A DNA stretch of 64,000 nucleotides from Chitinophaga sp. MM2321 (GTDB lineage Bacteria; Bacteroidota; Bacteroidia; Chitinophagales; Chitinophagaceae): positions 2,914,001-2,978,000 of the forward strand of contig NZ_OZ035533.1 in the NCBI RefSeq assembly GCF_964033635.1. The letters run 5' to 3'. A program made the position numbers and the translations under genes. Positions 42,836 to 52,762 of this stretch are shown here, piece by piece. The notes under the pieces are model-generated. The model ran no database searches, was not told the DNA's origin, and saw only the letters and a program-made list of their open reading frames with translations. Position 1 is the stretch's first letter. Each line of letters opens with the position of its first letter.

Positions 42836-45691
42836 ATGGCAGATACACCCGTTCAGATAGAAAGAGATAAACCGGCGGCGCTTGCACTGAATTATGAAGG
42901 CTTGTTGAAAGAAGCCATTACACGGATACAGCAGCTTTGCGGCCACGTATGGACCGATTACAACCAGCATGATCCCGGTGTAACGATCCTGGAACAGCTG
43001 TGTTTTGCCATCACCGATGCCGGTTACAGAACGGCTTTCCCGATAGCAGAAATACTGGCGGATGTAAAAAGCAATATTGATCCTTTACAGCATGCTTTTT
43101 ACCAGCAAGCTGCCATCCTCACTACGTCGCCCGTTACCGTAAATGATTACCGCAAGCAGGTGCTGGACGAAATAGAGGAGATAGAAAACATCTGGATAGA
43201 ACCCGTGCAGACCTGGCAGCCATCCGGCTGTGCCAAAGGTGTGTACCGCGTATTTATACAGGTAGAAGATACACTTGCCGAGGATATGATCCACAACCAA
43301 ACCATCATAAAAACGATTGCTGACCGGGTGGATCATTGCCTGCAATCATACCGGAACATCGGTGAAAATTTTGAAGACGCTATCGTACTACAGCCACAGG
43401 AAATATTTATCAGAACAGAAATATTTGTGGACAGCCGCCAGGACCCGATGGAAATATTAGCCAACATGTGCAACACTTTTGAGCTGGTGCTGCATCCGCC
43501 TGTCCGGTTTTTATCTGCCGCAGAAATGCAACTCAACGGCTATACGTCGGAAGAAATATATGCGGGCCCATTACTGAAAAAAGGATTTGTGATGAACAGC
43601 GACCTGCATGGAAGAAAACTTTCAGCAGATCCTGCTGATCTGCTGAAAGCCATCATGGAAGTGCCCGGCGTGATGAAAGTAAAATCGATCTACCTGGCGG
43701 GGGAAGACGGTCAATACAACAGCAAACCACTTTTCATCAAAGAAGGACATTATCCTTTCCTGCAAATGATGAATGAAAAACATGAAATAAAAATTTCCAG
43801 TGATAAACATGAATATAACCTGAAAGACGCCTCTTTCCAGAATATGTATCAGCAGGTAAAAGTAGTGGCCCGCAGAAAATTTTCTGGTCACCGTAACTCG
43901 GAAAAGGCCAAACCGATGAAGGGCAAGTACCGGCATATTGACAAATACTATTCCATGCAGCATCACTTCCCGGCTATTTACGGCATCGGGAGATACGGCC
44001 TGGAAAAAGCGGCGCATGAAAGCCGGAAGGCACAGGCAAGGCAGCTCAAAGCCTATCTTCTTTTCTTTGAACAGTTGCTGGCCAACTACCTTGCACAGCT
44101 GAACAGCATGGGCTCTTTCTTCTCTCCTTTCCTGCAGGACACGCCACCTTTCACCTATGCCACACAACCGTTGTATGCCGTTCCCCATGTGGCACAGCTG
44201 CTAAAAGCCTTTACTGATAACAGTCCGCAGCCATCATGGGAATCATTTACCGCAGATACCGGTAACGGATATATGAAAAAATTGCAGGTCATCACAGAGT
44301 CTGATAAACTATACCAGGAGCGCAAACACCGCGTACTTGACCACCTGCTGGCACGCTTCAATATCGTACTGATTAAATACCCCGTCACGTTTTATGAACA
44401 TATTTACGGCGATGACGCATCACATAAAAAAAGGATCAGCACAGAGCTGGAATGGAAAGCGGACATCGTACAACACATCCCTACGCTCAGTGCCAACCGG
44501 ACTCGCTCTTTTAACTACCGGGAAGATATTTTTAATGATGCTCCACTTTCCGGCTATGAACAGATCCTGAACAAGATGCTGCATATCCGGATAGAAAAGC
44601 GCAGAAGACTGACAGCCGTTTTTGATGCCGGTCACTGGAAAGTGGCGGTGGGCAAGCAGGCGTCACATCATGTGCAGGTGCACCTGGTAAAGAAATACAA
44701 AGTAAAAGATGAAGTACTCAAAGTAAATATAACAGGTGGCGAGGGCATTACTACCGATGGCAGGAAATATGACTTCGGACGGCAATCTGTATCCCTGCTG
44801 CGTTTCGGGCTGGATACCAGCAACTACCGGATTGTGCGCGATGCCGAAAGGGATCTTTATCTCGTACTCTACCGGCACACCGCCCATGAGTTGTGGCAGG
44901 TAGTGACTACCGAAAAAACATTGCGGCAGGCAGTAAGATCGCTGCGGGAACTGATCCGGCACCTGAAACAAATAAGCATTGACTCGGAAGGTTACTATTT
45001 ACTGGAACACCTGTTGCTGAAGCCCGCCTACCAGGAACGCAGCTATGGTTACCGGATATATACACGGGAAGGTAAAATACTCCTGCAACATGCCCAATGG
45101 TGCCGGCTGGAAGAACGGGAAACACAGTTGCAGGAACTGCTAAAACTGGCCGCAGCTATGGATGGGCAATCACCGGCAGATAACTGGCAAATGCTGCAAC
45201 CACATTACAAACTTTATTTTTACCGGGACGATACGCCCGAAGTACTGACAGCAGCGCATTTCGCACACCCTACGCATAAAGACGATGCGGCGATGGCCAT
45301 GGAAAATATACGCTGGCAGATCAGCCGGCTGGCAGCAGACCAGCAGCAATATGCGCGTATAGCCCTTTACGTTAAACATGCGGATACACAGATGCTCCAT
45401 GAAGATTTTTTCAAATTCGGGATGAGCATTATATTTCCTTCCTGGCCTGCCCGTTTCCAACATCCGGAGTTCAGGAGTTTTACAGAAGAATTGATCCGGG
45501 AACATACGGCGGTACAATTTCACCTGCACTTTAAATGGCTGGGGATTGCCGCCATGCATGATTTTGAAGCCCACTACTTCCGCTGGCTCAAAGCCATGCA
45601 GGAAAGGGAACATGCGCGGCCAGCAGCCCATGCACTCATCAGCTTACTGGTAAAAGATCCGCTATTTAAAGACCTCCTGATCCCTGAATAA
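42836..45691 (+). CDS. Large baseplate wedge protein (Pvc12/Afp12-like)
   Basis: A 951-residue protein. The start ATG at 42836 lies 20 nt after the preceding stop. An early block reads ALNYEGLLKEAITRIQQLCG, HVWTDYNQHDPGVTILEQLC and FAITDAGYRTAFPIAEI, the Pvc12-type wedge signature ('DYNxHDPGVTxLE'). It should dimerise with the Pvc11-like protein to form the six wedges around the hub. The stop overlaps the tape-measure start (TAATG at 45689-45693), so translation is coupled. Confidence 0.9.
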   Translation: MADTPVQIERDKPAALALNYEGLLKEAITRIQQLCGHVWTDYNQHDPGVTILEQLCFAITDAGYRTAFPIAEILADVKSNIDPLQHAFYQQAAILTTSPVTVNDYRKQVLDEIEEIENIWIEPVQTWQPSGCAKGVYRVFIQVEDTLAEDMIHNQTIIKTIADRVDHCLQSYRNIGENFEDAIVLQPQEIFIRTEIFVDSRQDPMEILANMCNTFELVLHPPVRFLSAAEMQLNGYTSEEIYAGPLLKKGFVMNSDLHGRKLSADPADLLKAIMEVPGVMKVKSIYLAGEDGQYNSKPLFIKEGHYPFLQMMNEKHEIKISSDKHEYNLKDASFQNMYQQVKVVARRKFSGHRNSEKAKPMKGKYRHIDKYYSMQHHFPAIYGIGRYGLEKAAHESRKAQARQLKAYLLFFEQLLANYLAQLNSMGSFFSPFLQDTPPFTYATQPLYAVPHVAQLLKAFTDNSPQPSWESFTADTGNGYMKKLQVITESDKLYQERKHRVLDHLLARFNIVLIKYPVTFYEHIYGDDASHKKRISTELEWKADIVQHIPTLSANRTRSFNYREDIFNDAPLSGYEQILNKMLHIRIEKRRRLTAVFDAGHWKVAVGKQASHHVQVHLVKKYKVKDEVLKVNITGGEGITTDGRKYDFGRQSVSLLRFGLDTSNYRIVRDAERDLYLVLYRHTAHELWQVVTTEKTLRQAVRSLRELIRHLKQISIDSEGYYLLEHLLLKPAYQERSYGYRIYTREGKILLQHAQWCRLEERETQLQELLKLAAAMDGQSPADNWQMLQPHYKLYFYRDDTPEVLTAAHFAHPTHKDDAAMAMENIRWQISRLAADQQQYARIALYVKHADTQMLHEDFFKFGMSIIFPSWPARFQHPEFRSFTEELIREHTAVQFHLHFKWLGIAAMHDFEAHYFRWLKAMQEREHARPAAHALISLLVKDPLFKDLLIPE

Positions 45692-48600
45692 TGACCGCAC
45701 ATATCATTCAACGATACAGTTTTGATGTACAGTTTGATTCCAGGAAAAGGGCATTTGCACTCCAGGACCAGGTAAGTATGCTTTTTCACAACAGCATTAC
45801 ACCTGATACCCATCAATTGCTGCAACAACTGATCCCGGAAGATATGATGGCCGTGATGGATACGCTGGTGCTGGACATCGGCACCATTCCCCTGAAGGAT
45901 ATAGCAACGGAAATGCCCCCACGGATTATGGCGGCATTGGAAAAAGTACTGACAGATCTCCTCCACAATGGCTATACCAACACACAGCACAACATCGCCG
46001 GCGACGTCACCATCCGCAAGGGAGATGACCGGTTATTTGAACTGATGACCTTTTTCCTGTTCCACGGTATCATGCCCTGGTGGGCCACTACCAACGAACG
46101 CAGGCAACCGGGCGAGGTGATGCTGCACCTCGCGAAGACGTCACCGGCCCGGCTGGCGGGCTTCCTCCGCAGCATCGCCCAAAATGCGTATGTGCGTGAG
46201 CGTATGGTGTTGCAATTCAACATTTCCATACTCCATGCCATTGTACAGGTACTGGAGCCATCAGAAGCCTTGTTTATCATCGCCTACAGCCGGGAGATCC
46301 TACAAATACAACAACAGCAGCAGGTATTACATACAGAAACAAGTGAGCTGGAAAAAGCAGTGTGGTTATTTATCCTGGCTTACCTGGTAGTGGAAAGCGG
46401 TACTAACTTCAACCGGAAACAGTTTGTACGCAGTAACCTCACCCGGATGGCGCGGAACTTTAATCTCTCCTATGAAACGCTGCTGGAGCTGTTTTACGAA
46501 GCCCTCGCCTTTTATACCGCAGATCTTCCCGATGCCAGTGCAGGCGGTTTTATAAAAAATTTATATGAAGAATTGTTTGGAAAAGAACAACGGAAATCAT
46601 TTCTTCACCACCAGCATGCGCATAAAAATATAATGAATGATACCGGTGAACAGATCAGCATCCTCCGCTATTACCTGCTTTACGGCTCCATTCCGTGGTG
46701 GGCGCCTTCCATTTCCGTCGCCACTTTGCAGGACATGCTCGCCTATACCGGTCATCATGCCGGCAATGCTTTAAAACAGTTATTACAAACGGTATTGCAG
46801 CAACACAACGCCGCGTCCCGGTGGACCAGCCTCGTACAGGCAGCTGATGTAATCGTAAAAAGAGATGTGCATTTACAGGAGATAAAAATTTGGGCAGATG
46901 ATACCATCGCTGCCAATGCTACAACGCAACTGGTAATACCAGGGGCCCGTCACGTTCTTCTGCGGGATGTGATCCTTCATCTTCTTACATATGGGAGTAT
47001 CTCCTGGTGGGGAAAAAAGTATGCGCATTATTCACTGAATAGTTTACTGGAACAACTGGCGACGCAGCATCCCGAACAAACATTGACCATACTGGAATAT
47101 GCAGGCACCATTCCTGCCGCCATGCAACGATTGATAACAGGTGTAAGCGCGCCGGTTTTCTTCCGCCTCCTGCGGCACACAGGCATGGATACGGCCGCCG
47201 AAGAAGTATATGACAATCTTTATAGCCTCTTGTCTGCCATACACCTGCTGTTGCCAGCTAGCGTGTACACACCGGAGCAACTGGTATTGCAGGCGCTCTG
47301 GCAATCATTGGCAGCCACCCGTTACCGCCGGGTAAACAAACAGGCTTTGCTACAACACCTGTTGATGCCCGGCTGGCCCTTATCTGCCACCGCCGCGCCG
47401 CATGTGATGCATTTCTTGTTACAGCAATTGCTGCCAGCCGTAAGTCATCTGTCCGGCAGTACGCAGTTGGCCGACGATTTGCAGGAATGGATCAGTCATC
47501 TCCCGGAACTCCTCACCTGGCAGGAAGCCGATACTGTAACACTACAGGCATTGCTGGAAAAAATCACCGCTGCCCAACCGCAACTGGCAACAACTACCAG
47601 CAGCGGTCAGCGGCCATTAATAGCCGCCCGCTCCTTACTGCAACGCATGCAACAGTATGCCGCTATTACTACGGAAGATAAAAGGATCACGGTACAGGAA
47701 GAGGCAAGGCGGTTACTAACGGTATACCTTACACGCTATCGTTTACCGGAAGAACTGGGTAGCATGACATTATCTGCTACCCATGCACTCATTAAAGCAG
47801 CGGTTATTTTATTATTTAAAGCAGCTCCTGCTATCCTGCACCAGTTGTTTACCAACTACCGCCAACACCTGGCAGCCAGGCTACAGGTATACAGCTTGTT
47901 CTCTTTTCATGCCGGTATCCCTGAAAGTCATATCCGGGAAAGCCTGGATACATATGCCATCCGCGACAGCCTGCTGCTCTTGCAGGAAACATCGGAGCAT
48001 CATGTTCACGGTGGCATAACCGGTCTGCGGGAAGCCATTCGTTTTTATAAGCAGCGCAGCCAACAGGAAAGGAAATCATTTTACAGCAAGATCTTACAAC
48101 ATCCTGCGCTGGTACAACAAATGGCACAGCACCTGGATGATGATACCTTCCTGGATCTGATGCAGGATGCGCCGGTAGGCTGGACCGGCAACACCAGGGA
48201 TGCGCTGCGTGAGTTGCAGCAGTTGTTTGCCGCCCAACTTTCCGGCAGCCAGGAAAAAGCAGCCCTTCAACTCGCCTTCCGGCGATTTCACCTGTTGCTG
48301 TTGGGTGGGCATATCTATGTGTACGATGTGCAGCATTATGCCGCCTCGTTCCTTACATTTATTGTTACCACAGCCCCGGCAATAGCCGACAGTTTTATCA
48401 CCCGGCTTTCTGTTACATCAGACCGTGTAACGGCCTTATCTTATACTAATTTGTGGCAGCTGTTACCGGTATTACGGCAACAGGCCACGGCGCATGTAAC
48501 GGGCAACCGCCACCGCGTGCTGTTACGGGAAAGCATATACGAAAAAGACCGCTCACTGATTCCTCCGGCCACTGCATCAGTGTCAGCGGATGCAAAACGG

Positions 48601-49167
48601 CTACCACAGCCCGTGCCGGAAGAAACAGCTCCACGGACTGAAGTAAAAACGGTATCGCTGGATACCATTTATACCGGCAACGCAGGGCTGATCATCCTTC
48701 ATCCCTTTCTCGCCTATGGCTTTAAAAGAATTGGTCTGCTTAATGAAGAGGGGTTTGTCAACCGGGAAGCGCAACACCGAGCCGTGCATGTCCTGCAATA
48801 CATGGTAAATGGAAAAGAGGAACATCCCGAACATGAGCTGGCACTCAACAAGATCCTTTGCAACCTTCCCCTGAAAGAGCCGGTACCGGCCGTCATGCTG
48901 CTGACAGCGGAAGAAAAGCAGCTATGTACAGAACTGTTGCAGGTAGTGCTGCAACGTTGGGATAAGATGAATAACTCTTCTATAGAAGGCTTTCAGGCCG
49001 CCTTCCTGCAGCGGGAAGGCGCCTTGTGGCAAAAAGACGATGACTGGTGGCTACGGGTAGAGCAAAGAGGATACGATATGATTTTGCAAACATTACCCTG
49101 GGGAATAGGTATGATCAAAACCCCCTGGATGGAAAAAACGTTATATACAGAATGGGTACACAGTTAA
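45691..49167 (+). CDS. Tape-measure protein (CIS_TMP, Pvc14-like)
   Basis: A 1158-residue protein that sets sheath and tube length. The N-terminal HIIQRYSFDVQFDSRKRAFA and ALEKVLTDLL helices are the CIS tape-measure start. Three repeated motifs with paired Trp, FHGIMPWWATT (about 125), YGSIPWWAPS (331) and YGSISWWGKK (434), mark the repeat unit. A long helical, Gln/Leu-rich middle follows, and a C-terminal domain with IILHPFLAYGFKRIGLLNEE and QREGALWQKDDDWWLRVEQR. The stop overlaps the next start (TAATG). Its length predicts an intermediate-length particle. Confidence 0.88.
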   Translation: MTAHIIQRYSFDVQFDSRKRAFALQDQVSMLFHNSITPDTHQLLQQLIPEDMMAVMDTLVLDIGTIPLKDIATEMPPRIMAALEKVLTDLLHNGYTNTQHNIAGDVTIRKGDDRLFELMTFFLFHGIMPWWATTNERRQPGEVMLHLAKTSPARLAGFLRSIAQNAYVRERMVLQFNISILHAIVQVLEPSEALFIIAYSREILQIQQQQQVLHTETSELEKAVWLFILAYLVVESGTNFNRKQFVRSNLTRMARNFNLSYETLLELFYEALAFYTADLPDASAGGFIKNLYEELFGKEQRKSFLHHQHAHKNIMNDTGEQISILRYYLLYGSIPWWAPSISVATLQDMLAYTGHHAGNALKQLLQTVLQQHNAASRWTSLVQAADVIVKRDVHLQEIKIWADDTIAANATTQLVIPGARHVLLRDVILHLLTYGSISWWGKKYAHYSLNSLLEQLATQHPEQTLTILEYAGTIPAAMQRLITGVSAPVFFRLLRHTGMDTAAEEVYDNLYSLLSAIHLLLPASVYTPEQLVLQALWQSLAATRYRRVNKQALLQHLLMPGWPLSATAAPHVMHFLLQQLLPAVSHLSGSTQLADDLQEWISHLPELLTWQEADTVTLQALLEKITAAQPQLATTTSSGQRPLIAARSLLQRMQQYAAITTEDKRITVQEEARRLLTVYLTRYRLPEELGSMTLSATHALIKAAVILLFKAAPAILHQLFTNYRQHLAARLQVYSLFSFHAGIPESHIRESLDTYAIRDSLLLLQETSEHHVHGGITGLREAIRFYKQRSQQERKSFYSKILQHPALVQQMAQHLDDDTFLDLMQDAPVGWTGNTRDALRELQQLFAAQLSGSQEKAALQLAFRRFHLLLLGGHIYVYDVQHYAASFLTFIVTTAPAIADSFITRLSVTSDRVTALSYTNLWQLLPVLRQQATAHVTGNRHRVLLRESIYEKDRSLIPPATASVSADAKRLPQPVPEETAPRTEVKTVSLDTIYTGNAGLIILHPFLAYGFKRIGLLNEEGFVNREAQHRAVHVLQYMVNGKEEHPEHELALNKILCNLPLKEPVPAVMLLTAEEKQLCTELLQVVLQRWDKMNNSSIEGFQAAFLQREGALWQKDDDWWLRVEQRGYDMILQTLPWGIGMIKTPWMEKTLYTEWVHS

Positions 49168-50498
49168 TGGCGGCCAATGCCGCCACACTACAGGAAGAAC
49201 TGGAATGGTTCCGGCTACTGGCCGCTGCACGCATGCAACAATATTTTGGTGAAACCGCTGTGGAAGATCCGGCGCCGCCCGATCTGAGCAAAGACACATC
49301 CGTGTATGCGCAGATCGTACAGCATTACAGTATGGATGGCGCAGAGCGGATCATATTGTTGCTGGCGCTCATTCCGCATATCCGGCCACAGCTGCTGGAC
49401 ATCTTCTATATAAAAAATGCTACGTACGACCGGGGCTTTACTGAATTTGGCGGCATCAAAGGACAGCACCACAGCGGCTTTTTACCAACAGGCGAAACAG
49501 CGGCTTTCCTGCTGGCGACCAACAACCTGCAACAACGTTTTGCATTAGTTACCCTTTTTGGCCCGGATCATTTCTTTGCCAAACATCAGATCCTGAAACT
49601 GATACCTGCATCTGCTGAAGAACCTTTATTGAGCGGCACCCTGAGCCTGGCACCGGAATATCTCAGCCTGTTTACACAAGGCGTCACGCACCAGCCGGAT
49701 TATAACATCCACTTCCCCGCCAAACGGATAGAAACAAGCCTGGAATGGGATGATCTTGTACTGGAAGCGCATGCAATGGAAGAAGTAGCAGAGATGCGCA
49801 CCTGGATAGAACATGGGCAGACACTCCTGCACGACTGGGGGATGAAACGTAAAATAAAACCGGGTTACCGCAGCTTGTTTTATGGTCCGCCGGGAACGGG
49901 AAAATCGCTCACCGCCAGCTTGCTGGGCAAAACATTCAACCTGGATGTATACCGTGTTGATCTGTCTCTCATTGTTTCAAAATTTGTAGGAGAAACAGAG
50001 AAAAATTTAGCGCAGGTATTTGACAGGGCAGCTAATCAGCAGTGGATCTTATTTTTTGATGAAGCGGATGCGTTGTTTGGTAAACGTACCCAAACATCGT
50101 CGTCCCATGACCGTTATGCCAACCAGGAAGTGGCGTACCTGTTGCAGCGTATTGAAGATTTTCCGGGTATGGTTATCCTGGCGACTAACATGAAAGCGAA
50201 TATCGACGATGCTTTCAGCCGCCGGTTTCAATCGATGATCTATTTTGCGGTACCGGGTCCGGAGCAGCGGCTCCGTTTATGGGAACAGGCTTTTCCTACG
50301 CATTTACAACTGGAAGAAAAATTAAACCTGAAAGATATTGCCGGCAAATATGAGATGGCCGGGGGAAGCATTATCAATGTAACCCGCTACAGCTGCCTGA
50401 TGGCGCTGAAACGCGGGGATAAAACCATTTTACTTCAGGATGTACAGGCAGGTATACGGAAAGAGTTCAGTAAAGAAGGTAAGACGATGAGCAACTAG
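49167..50498 (+). CDS. AAA+ ATPase (Pvc15/Afp15-like)
   Basis: A 443-residue AAA+ ATPase. I chose the ATG at 49167, whose first base overlaps the tape-measure stop, rather than 49152, because overlapping starts occur at other joints of this operon. An N-terminal domain (ATLQEELEWFRLLAAARMQQ) leads to Walker A GPPGTGKS (240-247), Walker B FFDEAD (D298-E299) and second-region motifs (RFQSMIYFAVPGPEQRLRLW). Pvc15 and Afp15 homologues are needed to load cargo or remodel cargo for packing into the tube. It closes the structural operon, two nt before the convergent DUF4157 gene stop. This makes it the likely partner of the cargo proteins. Confidence 0.9.
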   Translation: MAANAATLQEELEWFRLLAAARMQQYFGETAVEDPAPPDLSKDTSVYAQIVQHYSMDGAERIILLLALIPHIRPQLLDIFYIKNATYDRGFTEFGGIKGQHHSGFLPTGETAAFLLATNNLQQRFALVTLFGPDHFFAKHQILKLIPASAEEPLLSGTLSLAPEYLSLFTQGVTHQPDYNIHFPAKRIETSLEWDDLVLEAHAMEEVAEMRTWIEHGQTLLHDWGMKRKIKPGYRSLFYGPPGTGKSLTASLLGKTFNLDVYRVDLSLIVSKFVGETEKNLAQVFDRAANQQWILFFDEADALFGKRTQTSSSHDRYANQEVAYLLQRIEDFPGMVILATNMKANIDDAFSRRFQSMIYFAVPGPEQRLRLWEQAFPTHLQLEEKLNLKDIAGKYEMAGGSIINVTRYSCLMALKRGDKTILLQDVQAGIRKEFSKEGKTMSN

Positions 50499-50500
50499 TA

Positions 50501-51028
50501 TCATTCCTTGATATTACTCACGTTCATGGCCTGTGCGCCCATGTTGTCCGCTTCCTGTTCCAGGCCCGGGTCATCATTTACCGGTACGCCCTGTTTCATT
50601 TGCATGGTAGGCTGTACCCTTCCCTGCCGTTGCTGTACCACATGCCACGCTTCGTGCGGCAGGTGCTTTTCCTGGCCGGGTCCCAGGTGGATATCATTGC
50701 CTTGTGCATACGCATAGGCATTGAGCTGCGCGGGTTTGGCGGAGTTATAGTGCACGTTTACATTGGAGATATCCATGCCGGAAAGATGGGCGATCCCGCT
50801 TTGCAGCTGGTCAGGCATTCCTTCATTTTTTGCACGTTGCACTACAAATTTTCCTTGCAGGGGAAGTTGTTCTTCTTCCATTGATTTTAACTGCATCGCG
50901 GATTTGGCTTGCAGTTCTTCTTCCGGCTTTTGCTGTATGGGCGCCTGGATGGCAATCCCATTGGCACCATCACGGTCCTGAGCGGATCGTTGTGCTGTAC
51001 TTTTGTGTTCTTTGGATGTATCAAACAT
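50501..51028 (-). CDS. DUF4157 protein (eCIS core cargo domain)
   Basis: A 175-residue protein. Residues 1-60 are polar and likely disordered (GANGIAIQAPIQQKPEEELQ), then DUF4157 from about 69 to 167: GMPDQLQSGIAHLSGMDISN, VNVHYNSAKPAQLNAYAYAQ, HLPHEAWHVVQQRQGRVQP with HEAWH at 125-129. DUF4157 carries an HExxH zincin-like motif and is the most frequent domain of eCIS-associated genes; it acts as a cargo-associated or processing domain. Here it is nearly free-standing, with no toxin domain fused. It is the last gene of a minus-strand cargo operon, 3 nt past the zincin-like gene. Confidence 0.9.
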   Translation of the reverse strand: MFDTSKEHKSTAQRSAQDRDGANGIAIQAPIQQKPEEELQAKSAMQLKSMEEEQLPLQGKFVVQRAKNEGMPDQLQSGIAHLSGMDISNVNVHYNSAKPAQLNAYAYAQGNDIHLGPGQEKHLPHEAWHVVQQRQGRVQPTMQMKQGVPVNDDPGLEQEADNMGAQAMNVSNIKE

Positions 51029-51031
51029 AAA

Positions 51032-52696
51032 TCAGGAATTAGCAATTTGAGTGATCCTGGCTATTACCTGTTGTTTGGCAGGATCATCCAGGTGGCTGTT
51101 GATTTTATTCGTATAAAGCGGTGATTCGTGCAGCAGGTAATTTGCATCTTCTTTGGTGAGTTGGGCCGCAACATTCATTAAAGCGACCACGCCCACGCTG
51201 GCAACATCATGTTCTTTACCAGCTGCGCTAACAGGTGCCGCATCAAGGTTGTGTTTAGTTTCTGTACCTGTAAGTGCTTCTTTTGCTCCCAGCTGATCCA
51301 ATGCCAGGTAAAAATCATCTATACGGGCAGAATTGTATTTATTCGCCCCTTCATTATCCGGGTTCCAGTAATTGACTACTGCCTGCTGGAAGGTGACTCC
51401 GCTGGCCAGTGTTACATTTTCATCCCAGCCTTTTTTAGTATGACCATAGCCATCATAAATATGCCGGAAGATGGCCAGTTGCCGTTCTGAAAAATTATGC
51501 GCTCCGTATGGTCTGTTTTGTACGCTGTTATCAAGGGCAGCATAGGCACCGGGCATATCTCCTTCCTGGTAAGAATAAGCACGATATTCTGTTTTATACT
51601 TGGAAAGGTTAACTTCTGCCATCGCCCTGGCTCCCTCCACCTTTGCAGCATTCACGGCAGCCAGCACCTGCGGTTTCCCTCCCAGTGAAAGCATCAACTG
51701 CTGATAGGTAGCAAGTTGTTGTGCCCCACCAGCAACCATGTCGTCAATATCTTTGTGGGTGATGCCAAGTGTATCAAAAGCCTCTCCGGTCTGGCGGAGA
51801 CCAGCAAATGCTTCTCTGCCTTTATGTTTATCAGCATCATGCTGCACCTCATGTCGGATAACTTCCCATATGGCGTCTCTGGATTTTGATGAAGCTTTGG
51901 TAACGGCTACGTATCCGGGATTATTCCACCCACCGGTTATTTTACCATTATTATATAAATTAATATTACTGTTATCAGTAAGATCATTTTTGTTGTAAGT
52001 AAGTGCCGCAGCAGTGATGTCACCAGCGCCTCCCGTTCCGGGTGGGAAAAAGGCTTCGTCTTTCGCTGGATCTTTTCCGGCCCTGAGCAGACGGGCATAT
52101 GAATCACCTGTGGGCGTAATAGCAAACAACTGTGTTTTATGAGCGGTGAGAATCCATTCCGCTGAATTTCTCAGTCGCCGGTCATTGGTGCCCAGGGCAT
52201 CAGTCACGTGTTGTGTCAGCGCAGCGCGGTCTGCCTGGTGCTCAGCAGTGGCGGCCAGGTGTCCCTGATCTTTTACAGCCTGACTTTCCAGTACTACCTG
52301 TTGCCGCATATTGGAGAGTACCTGTCTTCGTTTATCCGTATCACTTAGTCCCAGCAAAGCCCGCGGTACTACCGCCTGGGTCACTGGTCCATGTTTTCCT
52401 TCCCAGGTACTGATCTGCTGATCTATACTTTGCAGCTTCACCAATTGCCGGCCGTACTCTGTAGCGGGTAATGCATTACTATGGTATTCAGCTACGCTGT
52501 CAACGATATCTTCATAAGTTTTTGTATTACTGATAACGGCTGTTAACAACCCTTTGGAAGAGATGGCCGTCATGGCTGCACTGGTAGGCAATAAGCCTCC
52601 TTTTAACTGGATAGCGACACCGTTTGTTCCTGCATGATTGGCGGCAGAAACATCTACCCGGCGGTTAGGTTCTTTTGAAGGGCTGCGTGGTTGCAT
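51032..52696 (-). CDS. Putative eCIS effector with HEVQH zincin motif
   Basis: A 554-residue protein starting MQPRSPSKEPNRRVDVSAAN. The first about 50 residues are disordered and include TNGVAIQ (24-30), matching motifs in two neighbours. A helical middle (QVLSNMRQQVVLESQAVKDQ) leads to a probable metalloprotease domain: HEVQH at 282-286 in AIWEVIRHEVQHDADKH. A Glu in KTEYRAYS (E370) is a candidate third zinc ligand. The downstream region is Tyr/Asn rich. It is in the minus-strand cargo group, 3 nt from the DUF4157 gene and 66 nt from the next upstream gene. It has no signal peptide, as expected for cytoplasmic loading. Protease activity is inferred from the motif. Confidence 0.7.
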   Translation of the reverse strand: MQPRSPSKEPNRRVDVSAANHAGTNGVAIQLKGGLLPTSAAMTAISSKGLLTAVISNTKTYEDIVDSVAEYHSNALPATEYGRQLVKLQSIDQQISTWEGKHGPVTQAVVPRALLGLSDTDKRRQVLSNMRQQVVLESQAVKDQGHLAATAEHQADRAALTQHVTDALGTNDRRLRNSAEWILTAHKTQLFAITPTGDSYARLLRAGKDPAKDEAFFPPGTGGAGDITAAALTYNKNDLTDNSNINLYNNGKITGGWNNPGYVAVTKASSKSRDAIWEVIRHEVQHDADKHKGREAFAGLRQTGEAFDTLGITHKDIDDMVAGGAQQLATYQQLMLSLGGKPQVLAAVNAAKVEGARAMAEVNLSKYKTEYRAYSYQEGDMPGAYAALDNSVQNRPYGAHNFSERQLAIFRHIYDGYGHTKKGWDENVTLASGVTFQQAVVNYWNPDNEGANKYNSARIDDFYLALDQLGAKEALTGTETKHNLDAAPVSAAGKEHDVASVGVVALMNVAAQLTKEDANYLLHESPLYTNKINSHLDDPAKQQVIARITQIANS

Positions 52697-52762
52697 AAAT
52701 AAGCGGATAGTATCAAAAAACTATTTAAATAAGATAATCCCTGAGGGGAGGATTTACTATAC

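Noticed and set aside
30765..50498. Prophage or phage-tail-like bacteriocin
   Set aside because: There are no capsid, terminase, integrase or lysis genes, and DUF4157, DUF4255 and the AAA+ ATPase mark an eCIS.
30765..50498. Type VI secretion system
   Set aside because: No membrane-complex (TssJLM-like) or ClpV genes, whereas DUF4255, Pvc15-type ATPase and DUF4157 are present.
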